Assembly (NCBI GenBank): GCA_019245255.1
Contig: JAFARV010000003.1
Location: 1 to 5,124 of the forward strand
DNA: 5,124 nucleotides
Origin: Acidobacteriaceae bacterium
Lineage (GTDB): Bacteria > Acidobacteriota > Terriglobia > Bryobacterales > Bryobacteraceae
Direction of reading: 5' to 3'
In this document: piece after piece, positions 1-4,841 of the stretch
How the letters are laid out: each line of letters opens with the position of its first letter
Numbering within the stretch: position 1 is the first letter of the stretch
The notes under the pieces: generated by a model
Databases searched by the model: none
What the model was told of the DNA's origin: nothing
Seen by the model: the letters and a program-made list of their open reading frames with translations, nothing else
Program-made: the position numbers and the translations under genes

Positions 1-41
1 GGAACCAGCTCGGTGAGAAGCCGATCGATCTGGCTTCGTGA
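1..41 (+). CDS. 3' end of a gene entering from the left (unidentified)
   Basis: Reading frame 3 gives NQLGEKPIDLAS followed by TGA at 39-41. The residues look like an ordinary protein C-terminus, and a Rho-independent terminator for the same strand lies about 80 nt downstream, where the end of a transcription unit is expected. Twelve codons are too few to name a family. The other two plus frames are less convincing: one hits a stop at once and the other reads as Arg/Ser-rich noise. Confidence 0.35.
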   Translation, partial: NQLGEKPIDLAS

Positions 42-119
42 GTCCTGCGGACCAAACAGACTTTTCAGAAACCCCATATGCGCCTCGGCCTATGATTCTA
101 CAAAGAATTGGGCCGCGCG

Positions 120-153
120 AAGGACCTAAGCCGTCTCCCAAACGGTCCTTTTT
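120..153 (+). terminator. Rho-independent terminator for the left-edge gene
   Basis: AAGGACC (120-126) pairs with GGTCCTT (144-150) and is followed at once by a T-run (149-153). An alternative inner stem, CCGT (131-134) with ACGG (142-145), overlaps the outer one. The T-run exists only on the plus strand, so the signal serves the gene ending at 41. For the convergent minus gene ending at 169 the same hairpin would lack a U-tract. Confidence 0.6.
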
Positions 154-168
154 GCGACTGCGAAGATT

Positions 169-465
169 TTATTTCGCAGCGAGAAGTGCCTTCCGCGGAG
201 TAGCGGGATCGATGTTGTCCACCCCATCGAATGGGTGGATAGCTTTTTCGACGTCGGGAGACACTGGCGTCCAGTCCGAGTTGTTGAGGCAGGAAGCGTA
301 GCATCCCAGTTCGGTTGAGATTCTGACACAGTAGTTGGACGGAGGGCAAACTTCGACCACATCGAACGCCGCTAAAAGAATTTTGATGTTGATTTCTGAA
401 GCCCCGGATTGTTGCGCCAACACAACCGCCTTGTAAAACGCATCGCCAAGACAAGGCGAGAACAT
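169..465 (-). CDS. small Clp N-terminal-repeat-like protein (hypothetical)
   Basis: This 98-residue protein starts at ATG 465-463; a TTG at 471 would add two residues. The stop is TAA at 171-169. Its first 35 residues (MFSPCLGDAFYKAVVLAQQ, then E-I-N-I followed by ILLAAFD) follow the pattern of the Clp N-terminal repeat: F-S/T-x-x-L-x-x-A, a helix rich in A/L, then an acidic 'EI..LLLAL' helix. Full ClpA/B/C proteins carry two such repeats ahead of AAA+ modules. Here there is one, no Walker motif, and a Cys- and Pro-containing tail (about residues 42-98) that I do not recognise. By analogy it could be a stand-alone adaptor or substrate-recognition domain, which is inference. No good Shine-Dalgarno precedes either start, which lowers confidence. 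Codon choice looks natural and the gene converges on the left-edge gene. Confidence 0.5.
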   Translation of the reverse strand: MFSPCLGDAFYKAVVLAQQSGASEINIKILLAAFDVVEVCPPSNYCVRISTELGCYASCLNNSDWTPVSPDVEKAIHPFDGVDNIDPATPRKALLAAK

Positions 466-526
466 GGCCAAACCATATCACAGATGCGTCTCGGAAAGGG
501 TGAGTTTTGAGGATACTGGCGGGGCC

Positions 527-553
527 TGTATACTTTCAGCTGTCCTCGCGCAA
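527..553 (-). promoter_or_regulatory. weak sigma70-like promoter for the minus-strand Clp-N-like gene
   Basis: On the minus strand TTGCGC (553-548) is followed 15 nt later by TATACA (532-527), about 60 nt upstream of the ATG at 465. The spacer is short and the -35 poor, so this is only a possibility. I see no better pair upstream of this gene. Confidence 0.18.
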
Positions 554-602
554 TTGAACCTATCGCTGCGGGGCGCTTCGCGGCAGCAACTCAAAATCGA
601 TA

Positions 603-639
603 GCAGATGCGCTCCTTGCGGGAGAGCACCTGCTTCATA
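603..639 (+). other. tRNA-Ala-like 5' half (remnant), broken in the anticodon loop
   Basis: GGGAGAGCACCTGCTTCATA (620-639) matches, up to the TT before the anticodon, the D-arm and 5' anticodon stem of a typical bacterial tRNA-Ala (GGGAGAGCACCTGCTT, then TGC or GGC). A D-stem is present: GCTC (611-614) pairs with GAGC (624-627). GATG (606-609) resembles the end of an acceptor strand. After the loop the expected GCAGG partner is absent (TTGTA instead), and no T-arm follows, so this cannot be a functional tRNA. Either it is a truncated or recombined copy of a tRNA, as left when an element integrates at an anticodon loop, or it is chance similarity. The tRNA reference is from memory. Confidence 0.4.
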
Positions 640-720
640 GTTGTATCAAAAACCGTATCACAACCTATCTAAACGGCCATTGGGGTTGTCCGTCGAGCGA
701 AGAGCAGATTCCCCAGACAG

Positions 721-798
721 TCTCTCGCTGCGGGTGCGATCGACGAAATGCACCTGGCGGTCTCGCCGGCGACGCATGTGGTTTTGAAAAACGGATGA
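721..798 (+). pseudogene. dihydrofolate reductase/RibD-C family C-terminus, truncated with internal deletion
   Basis: The frame from 721 reads SLAAGAIDEMHLAVSP (721-768), then directly ATHVVLKNG and TGA (769-798). The first part is the signature 'AG.IDEMHLAVSP' strand-turn-strand near the C-terminus of the RibD C-terminal/DHFR-like family (NADPH-dependent reductase fold). The second part is that family's usual last strand, 'ATHVVL'. In intact members the two are separated by roughly 30-45 residues ('VLLGxGExLF..GID', then the stretch leading to the last strand). Here they are fused in frame. Upstream of 721 the frame stays open but no longer resembles the family, and there is no plausible start. 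I read it as a relic of a gene once located 5' of the sigma factor, truncated at the N-terminus and internally deleted. It should have no reductase activity. Confidence 0.6.
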
Positions 799-912
799 CG
801 CGCCTGGCACCACTCAAAAACGCGAGGCGCAGAAAGAGCATAGCCGTTCAGCTACAAACTCTACGAGTTTGGAGTCGATCAGTTCGAACCTGCACAACGA
901 ACCGCCCCGGTT

Positions 913-939
913 CGTCACATCGCCGCCTTATGGCGGGTC
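913..939 (+). promoter_or_regulatory. candidate ECF41-type promoter of the sigma-factor operon
   Basis: CGTCACA (913-919), a 16-nt spacer, then GGTC (936-939) differs by one base in each box from the ECF41 consensus as I recall it (TGTCACA, about 16 nt, CGTC). It lies 41 nt upstream of the sigma factor's ATG, a position that fits autoregulation, which is usual for this family. The predicted transcription start would fall in or near the palindrome at 942-953. Confidence 0.45.
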
Positions 940-941
940 AT

Positions 942-953
942 CCATATATATGG
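942..953. promoter_or_regulatory. perfect 12-bp palindrome, possible operator
   Basis: CCATATATATGG is perfectly self-complementary. It lies 3 bp downstream of the candidate -10 element and 13 bp upstream of the ribosome-binding site. A repressor bound here would overlap the transcription start. An AT palindrome can occur by chance, so only the position argues for function. Confidence 0.3.
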
Positions 954-979
954 AAAGCCGGACGCGAGGAATATGACGA

Positions 980-1894
980 ATGGATGAGCTCGAATGGCTG
1001 GCCGAGCGCTTTGAGGAACGCCGCACCCGTTTGCGGGCGGTGGCTTACCGGATACTGGGCTCGCTCACAGAGGCAGATGATGCGGTCCAAGAGGCGTGGC
1101 TGAGACTGAGCCGCGCGGAATCAAGCCAGGTCGAGAATCTCACCGCCTGGCTGACGACGATCGTTGCGCGCGTGGCTTTGAATATGGTGCGCTCGCGTCA
1201 AGCCAGGCATGAGGAACTACTCGGCCCCCACGTCCCAGATCCGATCATCGATCTCGCGGACGGCACGAATCCAGAGCACGAGGCCGTGCTTGCCGACGCG
1301 GTCGGGCTCGCGCTGCAGATCGTCCTGCAGAGGCTCAGCCCGTCGGAACGGCTGGCCTACGTGTTGCACGACATGTTCGACATGCCCTTCGATGAGATTG
1401 CCCCGATTGTGGACTGCTCCGCGCAGGCGGCCCGCCAGCTCGCCAGCCGCGCTCGGCGCCGCATCCGCGGTGCCGAGTCGCGCCCGGATAGCGACCGCAG
1501 GGCTCGGCGAGCGGTTGTCGACGCGTATGTCGCAGCTGCCCGCGATGGAAATTTCGACGCGCTGATCGCATTGCTTCATCCCAACGTGGTGCTGAGGTCC
1601 GACCGTGGTCCGAAACCCGAAGGCGCATCTGTTGAGGTGCGCGGTGCAAAAGATGTGGCCGACCGGGCGATTACGTTCTCGCGACTGGGACTCGAATACA
1701 AGCCGGCTCTTATCAACGGCACTCCAGGGTTAGTGTGCGTTCGAAACGGACAGCCGTTCTCTGTGATGGGTTTCATGATTGCAGCCGGCAAGATCACCGA
1801 GATGAACATCCTCGCCGATCCCGATCGCCTCAAACGCCTCGATCTGACTGCATTCGTGGAAAGAGATGACACACGGAGAGAACAGAATGCTTAA
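980..1894 (+). CDS. ECF41/SigJ-type RNA polymerase sigma factor with fused SnoaL-like domain
   Basis: This 304-residue protein directs RNA polymerase to a small set of promoters. Sigma region 2 spans about residues 10-76, with the core-binding helix containing EADDAVQEAWLRL (31-43). A linker carries HVPDPI (84-89), the place of the conserved 'W-L-P-E-P' motif of ECF41 members. Sigma region 4 spans about 106-164, with the helix-turn-helix at MPFDEIAPIVDCSAQAARQL (135-154). Residues 175-290 form a SnoaL/NTF2-like domain ending in ADPDRL (279-284), the counterpart of the family's 'NPDKL' motif. In ECF41 this domain contacts the sigma core and tunes activity, replacing an anti-sigma factor. The usual 'DGGGK' segment reads DRGPK (208-212), a divergence worth noting. 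The start is ATG 980, with GAGGA at 966-970, 9 nt upstream. Its last 8 nt overlap the next gene, implying translational coupling. Assignment is firm; target genes are inferred. Confidence 0.93.
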   Translation: MDELEWLAERFEERRTRLRAVAYRILGSLTEADDAVQEAWLRLSRAESSQVENLTAWLTTIVARVALNMVRSRQARHEELLGPHVPDPIIDLADGTNPEHEAVLADAVGLALQIVLQRLSPSERLAYVLHDMFDMPFDEIAPIVDCSAQAARQLASRARRRIRGAESRPDSDRRARRAVVDAYVAAARDGNFDALIALLHPNVVLRSDRGPKPEGASVEVRGAKDVADRAITFSRLGLEYKPALINGTPGLVCVRNGQPFSVMGFMIAAGKITEMNILADPDRLKRLDLTAFVERDDTRREQNA

Positions 1895-2474
1895 GATCGC
1901 GGTTGTGACAGGCAGTACGCGGCCGGGTCGCAACAACGAGGCGGTCGCGGCGTGGGTTTACAGCATCGCGAAACAGCGCAACGATGCCGAGTTCGAACTC
2001 GTTGACATCGCAAGTTACAAGCTCCCGCTGCTGGATGAGCCCGTACCCGCTTTGTTCGATCAGTATTCGCACGAGCACACGAAGGCATGGGCAAACAAGA
2101 TCGCATCCTTCGATGCCTACGTTTTCGTTACTCCCGAATACAACCACGGCACCTCGGCCGCGCTGAAGAATGCGATCGATTATCTGTACCACGAGTGGAA
2201 CAACAAGGCGGCCGGATTTGTGAGCTACGGCGGTCACGGGGGAATACACGCCGTCGAACACTTACGGTTGATCATGGCCCCTTGCATGGTCGCGACAGTC
2301 GGTGCGCAGGTGGCGTTGTCGCTGTTCACAGATTTCGAGAATTTCATGGCGTTCAAGCCTGCTCCGCAGCGCGAAAAGGAACTTGCGGGGATGCTCGATC
2401 AACTAGTCGCATGGGGTGCCGCGTTCAAGACCCTGCGCCTCGATGCTGCCAAGGCAGGGGTGACACGCGAGTGA
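1887..2474 (+). CDS. NAD(P)H-dependent FMN reductase (flavodoxin-fold)
   Basis: This 195-residue cytoplasmic flavoprotein uses NAD(P)H to reduce bound FMN and pass electrons to quinones, azo compounds, chromate or similar acceptors; the real substrate is unknown. The FMN-phosphate loop is GSTRPGR (9-15). The second FMN-contact motif is PEYNHGTSAALKNAID (83-98), followed by a conserved WNNKAAGFVSYGG (104-116). Length is normal and the domain complete. I chose ATG 1887 (MLKIAVVTG) because GGAGAG lies 6 nt upstream (1875-1880) and the beta-1 strand starts there. An in-frame ATG at 1866 would add seven unlikely residues. The start lies inside the sigma-factor gene (8-nt overlap), so the two are co-translated. 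In ECF41 neighbourhoods small oxidoreductases like this are the usual putative target. Confidence 0.92.
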   Translation: MLKIAVVTGSTRPGRNNEAVAAWVYSIAKQRNDAEFELVDIASYKLPLLDEPVPALFDQYSHEHTKAWANKIASFDAYVFVTPEYNHGTSAALKNAIDYLYHEWNNKAAGFVSYGGHGGIHAVEHLRLIMAPCMVATVGAQVALSLFTDFENFMAFKPAPQREKELAGMLDQLVAWGAAFKTLRLDAAKAGVTRE

Positions 2475-2475
2475 A

Positions 2476-2487
2476 CACGGATCATTT
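2476..2487 (+). repeat. 12-bp direct repeat, copy 1
   Basis: CACGGATCATTT begins 2 nt after the FMN-reductase stop codon. An identical copy lies at 2955-2966, just after the next gene's stop. Confidence 0.4.
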
Positions 2488-2499
2488 GAAAGGAGACGC

Positions 2500-2946
2500 A
2501 TGACAATGGCAGAAAACGGATCGAACAGCGAAGGCGACATTCGGGAACTGATAGACCGTTTCGCAGATGCGTTTCGCGCCAAAGATGTCGATGGAATTAT
2601 GTCTTTTTTTGCCCCGGAAATCGTTTCGTTCGACATCCTTCCCCCGCTCGCAGCAGTAGGCACCAATAGATTCGTGAAACATTGGGAGGAGTTTTTCGAA
2701 TCACATGAAGGTCCGATTCACGTCGAGTTTCCCGACATAAGCATCGCTGCAGGCGAAGACGTGGCATTCAGTTATTGCGTCCACCGGATTAAGGGAACGT
2801 TGAAGAACGGCCCGCAGACTGACTGGTGGCTGCGCTGGACCGCTTGTTACCGCAAAACCAACGGCAAATGGCTGATTGTTCACGAACACGTCTCCGTTCC
2901 CGCTGACTTGGGAACCGGCAAGGCACTATTGGACCTGAAGCCGTAG
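2500..2946 (+). CDS. stand-alone SnoaL/NTF2-like protein (SgcJ/YybH-type)
   Basis: This 148-residue single-domain cone-shaped alpha+beta protein has no signal peptide. The N-terminal helices ELIDRFADAFRAKDVDGIMS (16-35) lead into the FFAPEIVSFDILPP strand (36-49). The paired C-terminal strands are LRWTACYRK (111-119) and GKWLIVHEHVSVP (122-134), the typical 'R.T..YRK.DGKW.I.HEH.S.P' signature of the DUF4440/SnoaL_3 group. Members include ketosteroid-isomerase-like enzymes and ligand-binding proteins of unknown substrate, so no reaction can be assigned. A strong GAAAGGAG (2488-2495) precedes the start. ATG 2500 (4-nt spacing) and ATG 2506 (10-nt spacing, MAENG...) are both usable. It lies 25 nt after the FMN reductase, in the same operon. 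The sigma factor's C-terminal domain has the same fold, so this protein may bind a related ligand; that is inference. Confidence 0.88.
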   Translation: MTMAENGSNSEGDIRELIDRFADAFRAKDVDGIMSFFAPEIVSFDILPPLAAVGTNRFVKHWEEFFESHEGPIHVEFPDISIAAGEDVAFSYCVHRIKGTLKNGPQTDWWLRWTACYRKTNGKWLIVHEHVSVPADLGTGKALLDLKP

Positions 2947-2954
2947 CGTTTAGC

Positions 2955-2966
2955 CACGGATCATTT
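2955..2966 (+). repeat. 12-bp direct repeat, copy 2
   Basis: CACGGATCATTT lies 8 nt after the SnoaL-like gene's stop and is identical to 2476-2487. Copy 1 abuts a Shine-Dalgarno sequence; copy 2 does not. Confidence 0.4.
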
Positions 2967-2976
2967 CGCTCGAGCC

Positions 2977-3012
2977 ATGGTCAATGGCGATGTTCGTGAT
3001 CGCATCGACCAT
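2977..3012 (+). promoter_or_regulatory. stem-loop in the gap between the SnoaL-like and VOC genes
   Basis: ATGGTC (2977-2982) pairs with GACCAT (3007-3012), and GCGAT (2987-2991) with ATCGC (2999-3003) around a 7-nt loop. Two further A-T pairs fill most of the internal gap. No T-run follows, so it is not a classic terminator. It could stabilise the upstream message, act as a processing site or attenuate read-through into the VOC gene. Confidence 0.4.
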
Positions 3013-3050
3013 ACATTACCCCCGCGGCGCGCGTCGCTTCTGAGGCAAGC

Positions 3051-3404
3051 ATGATTCAAATCAAAAGTCTCGATCTGTTCGCTGGAATCCCCGTCACCGA
3101 CTACTCGGCGGCGCTGAAATGGTACGAACGACTGCTAGGCTCTGCGCCGGCATTCCTCCCACACGATACAGAGGCTGTGTGGGAGCTTGCGGAGCATCGA
3201 TACCTGTACATCGTGCAGCAACCGGAACACGCCGGCCACGCCATGCACACGCTTTTCGTCGATGACCTCGATGCTGTCGTTGCGCAGATTGCTGATCGAG
3301 GACTCGAGCCCGCGAAGCGGGAGACCTATTCAAACCGCATGCGCAAGATCACGTACCGAGATATCGATGGAAACGAGATCGGGTTCGGTGGCGCGCCACG
3401 GTGA
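3051..3404 (+). CDS. VOC superfamily (glyoxalase/bleomycin-resistance fold) protein
   Basis: This 117-residue cytoplasmic protein is built of two beta-alpha-beta-beta-beta units. The first opens with FAGIPVTDYSAALKWYERLLG (residues 10-30), and the second with HTLFVDDLDAVVAQIADRGL (66-85). It ends with TYRDIDGNEIGFGG (101-114), the conserved 'DPDGNEIGF' turn, where Glu109 is the expected metal ligand. His66 and a His/Glu in strand 1 or 4 may complete the site, but I cannot confirm a full set. The family includes glyoxalase I, dioxygenases and drug- or thiol-binding proteins, so the substrate is open. Start ATG 3051 has GAGG (3042-3045) 5 nt upstream. A 104-nt gap containing a stem-loop separates it from the SnoaL-like gene. 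It probably belongs to the sigma-factor cluster but may be separately controlled. Confidence 0.88.
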   Translation: MIQIKSLDLFAGIPVTDYSAALKWYERLLGSAPAFLPHDTEAVWELAEHRYLYIVQQPEHAGHAMHTLFVDDLDAVVAQIADRGLEPAKRETYSNRMRKITYRDIDGNEIGFGGAPR

Positions 3405-3416
3405 CGATGTCCTCTC

Positions 3417-3448
3417 TTCAATTCGGTGGCAGGAGCGCTCCGGTTGAA
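3417..3448 (+). other. inverted repeat just after the VOC gene
   Basis: TTCAA (3417-3421) with TTGAA (3444-3448) and CGG (3424-3426) with CCG (3440-3442) form an imperfect stem around a perfect palindrome, GGAGCGCTCC (3432-3441). It begins 13 nt after the stop codon, where an operon end is expected, but there is no T-tract. A terminator role is uncertain. Confidence 0.3.
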
Positions 3449-3656
3449 TGCCAAGGGCCGAGCATCCCGGCCATGACCGGCAACCTCGCTCGTAACCTCC
3501 GCGAGAACGATCTGGTAGACCCTATTGCTGAGCACATCTCCATCGCAAGATGTATTAGGCCCACGCACACCGCATCCATACAGCACGCTAAGCGAGCCGT
3601 ACCTCCGGCACAACAAATACCTGTCCATCGTACATTAGTACCTGCTCTGGGTCTGA

Positions 3657-3935
3657 TACCTTTACGGTTGGCCTGGCGGACACAATGTCTCGGGTAACGT
3701 TTATGGTGCCCCGTATAACGGCAGTGGGAATAATCAATTTCTGGATCAACACACTAGTACCGGCTCCAGCGATCTGCTCAGTGGGCAGAGCTCCACCTAC
3801 TCCTGTCAACAGGCTTGTAAACAAACCTACTCTGCTTGTAATAAGCCAATAGGAACTTTTACGGTCACCCGGACATTCACCCACTCGTCTATAAATGGGA
3901 CACCTGTTACGGTCGTGACTGTAACAAAACAATGA
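3657..3935 (+). pseudogene. C-terminal remnant of a G/S/T/N-rich, probably secreted protein (no start codon)
   Basis: Frame 3 is open for 92 codons to TGA at 3933-3935, but it contains no ATG, GTG or TTG and is preceded by TGA at 3654. The translation looks like protein and not noise. A Gly/Asn/Tyr-rich part (GGHNVSGNVYGAPYNGSGNN, 7-26) comes first. A cysteine cluster follows (YSCQQACKQTYSAC, 48-61: C-x3-C-x6-C). Residues 66-90 then form a near-ideal beta-hairpin of alternating Thr/Val/Phe around an S-I-N-G-T turn. Such composition is typical of extracellular or wall-associated proteins; I do not recognise the family. Just upstream, frame 1 carries similar residues (NTCPSYISTCSGSDTFTVG, about 3616-3672), so a 1-nt deletion near 3657-3680 may have split the gene. 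The stop overlaps the Shine-Dalgarno of the next gene, which suggests former coupling. The alternative is a long fortuitous open frame. Confidence 0.45.
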
Positions 3936-3942
3936 GGGAACC

Positions 3943-4674
3943 ATGAATAAAATAGTGCTTTACCTTGCGATTGGGTACACTGGCGGAGCCGCGTATATAG
4001 GGCAGGCGACCGCCGGGGTGCCCGTGCCAGACATGGATGAGCAGACCCTCCAGCAGAAATACCATATTGCCCCAACCGAACAAGGCTTGATCGGCGCCCT
4101 CCAACACCAGGAAGCGGTTGTACGGAGCTTTGCGGCGACCAAGCTCGCCAACGACGGAGACAAAGCCGCGATCCGCCCGATTCTGGACGCGCTGGCGACA
4201 GAAAAGCTCGAAGGTAACAAAATCATTCTTGCCTCTGCTGCGGCCCGGCTGGGAGCGGACGAGGGATTTGAGGCCTTGAAGAGTATGTGCGGAGACCGAA
4301 GCTGGTCGCCGACACTGCGGATGACTGCAGCGCAAACAATGGTTAATGTTGTGGGCCGCCAGGAATGTCTCTCCGATATCCTTGATGTGCTCAGGTGGGA
4401 GCCGGAGGATCATCAGGCCTCCTTTGCGGCTCTAAACCTCTTTGCTTACAATAGATTCAAGCAGATACCGCCGAGCCAGCTGGACGAGATCAGGGATGTT
4501 TGTGCTATGCATCTGAAGAGCCAGGACGCTGGCCTTCGAATAGCTGCGGGTATGTGCATCCGCGACCAGGGAGGGCCGTGGGCAATCTCGCAATTGCGGC
4601 TCGCTCTGGATGCGGAGCGAGACACGGCGGTGCGAGACTCTATCGCGAAAGACCTGCTCTCGGTCCGTCCATAG
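3943..4674 (+). CDS. HEAT-repeat protein with N-terminal signal or anchor segment
   Basis: This 243-residue protein begins with a weakly hydrophobic N-terminus (IVLYLAIGYTGGAAYIG, 4-20, then QATAG), which could be a signal peptide cleaved after Ala24 or a membrane anchor. The rest is a solenoid of about five helical pairs, roughly 45-87, 88-118, 122-153, 155-191 and 192-240. Typical HEAT phrases are VVRSFAATKLAND, IILASAARLG-like and LRMTAAQTM, the last with the A/L periodicity of inner helices. HEAT solenoids are protein-binding scaffolds, so no catalytic role is expected. Start ATG 3943 is set by GAGGGA (3934-3939), which overlaps the stop of the decayed upstream frame. It probably acted with that upstream product. 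It could be a partner, chaperone or immunity-type protein, but nothing in the sequence decides. Four cysteines are present, at residues 116, 142, 187 and 205. Confidence 0.8.
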   Translation: MNKIVLYLAIGYTGGAAYIGQATAGVPVPDMDEQTLQQKYHIAPTEQGLIGALQHQEAVVRSFAATKLANDGDKAAIRPILDALATEKLEGNKIILASAAARLGADEGFEALKSMCGDRSWSPTLRMTAAQTMVNVVGRQECLSDILDVLRWEPEDHQASFAALNLFAYNRFKQIPPSQLDEIRDVCAMHLKSQDAGLRIAAGMCIRDQGGPWAISQLRLALDAERDTAVRDSIAKDLLSVRP

Positions 4675-4717
4675 CCGCCGCGTTGAGTTTCGCCTTGGGG
4701 TACCTCAAACAGAACCC

Positions 4718-4740
4718 CGGCAAACTAGTTCGCCGCTTTT
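4718..4740 (+). terminator. possible terminator of the HEAT-repeat gene
   Basis: CGGC (4718-4721) pairs with GCCG (4732-4735) around the palindrome AACTAGTT (4723-4730), with one A/C mismatch. CTTTT follows (4736-4740), 44 nt after the stop codon. The stem is short and the T-run modest, so this is a weak call. Confidence 0.35.
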
Positions 4741-4802
4741 GTCGGATCCGTTCTCTCACAATCGGGCTGGTGCGTGGTGGCGTGCCTCGCTGGTATCGGA
4801 AC

Positions 4803-4841
4803 AAAAAGCCCCGCCTCGGCAGATGGGACCGAAGCGGGGCT
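4803..4841 (-). terminator. strong minus-strand Rho-independent terminator
   Basis: AGCCCCGC (4807-4814) pairs with GCGGGGCT (4834-4841). TCGG (4816-4819) pairs with CCGA (4829-4832) inside it, separated only by a 1x1 mismatch. The A-run at 4803-4807 becomes a U-tract on the minus strand, while the plus strand has none. It therefore ends a transcript coming from the right. Confidence 0.75.

Noticed and set aside
38..301. 87-residue plus-strand ORF near the left edge
   Set aside because: It spans the Rho-independent terminator and lies opposite the more convincing minus-strand gene.
641..671. TTGTAT and TATCTA as a sigma70 promoter
   Set aside because: The spacer is 19 nt and there is no intact gene within 300 nt downstream, so it explains nothing.
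844..987. Open frame without a start, reading PFSYKLYEFGVDQFEPAQ and onward, ending in TGA overlapping the sigma-factor start
   Set aside because: The residues look plausible, but there is a stop at 841-843, no usable start codon and no family I recognise. The stretch also contains the candidate promoter. It could be another relic, but I cannot support it.
795..1103. 102-residue plus-strand ORF overlapping the start of the sigma factor
   Set aside because: It is very rich in Arg/Ser/Thr, lacks family resemblance and lies out of frame over 124 nt of a firmly identified gene.
3401..3697. 98-residue plus-strand ORF after the VOC gene
   Set aside because: The GTG start overlaps the VOC stop with no ribosome-binding site. 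The product is Pro/Arg/Ala-rich with no recognisable domain, and it covers a hairpin typical of an operon end.
3588..3944. 118-residue minus-strand ORF opposite the decayed frame
   Set aside because: Parts read like beta-strands, but this can be the mirror of the Thr/Val-rich plus frame. It has no Shine-Dalgarno, and its start codon overlaps the HEAT gene's own start.
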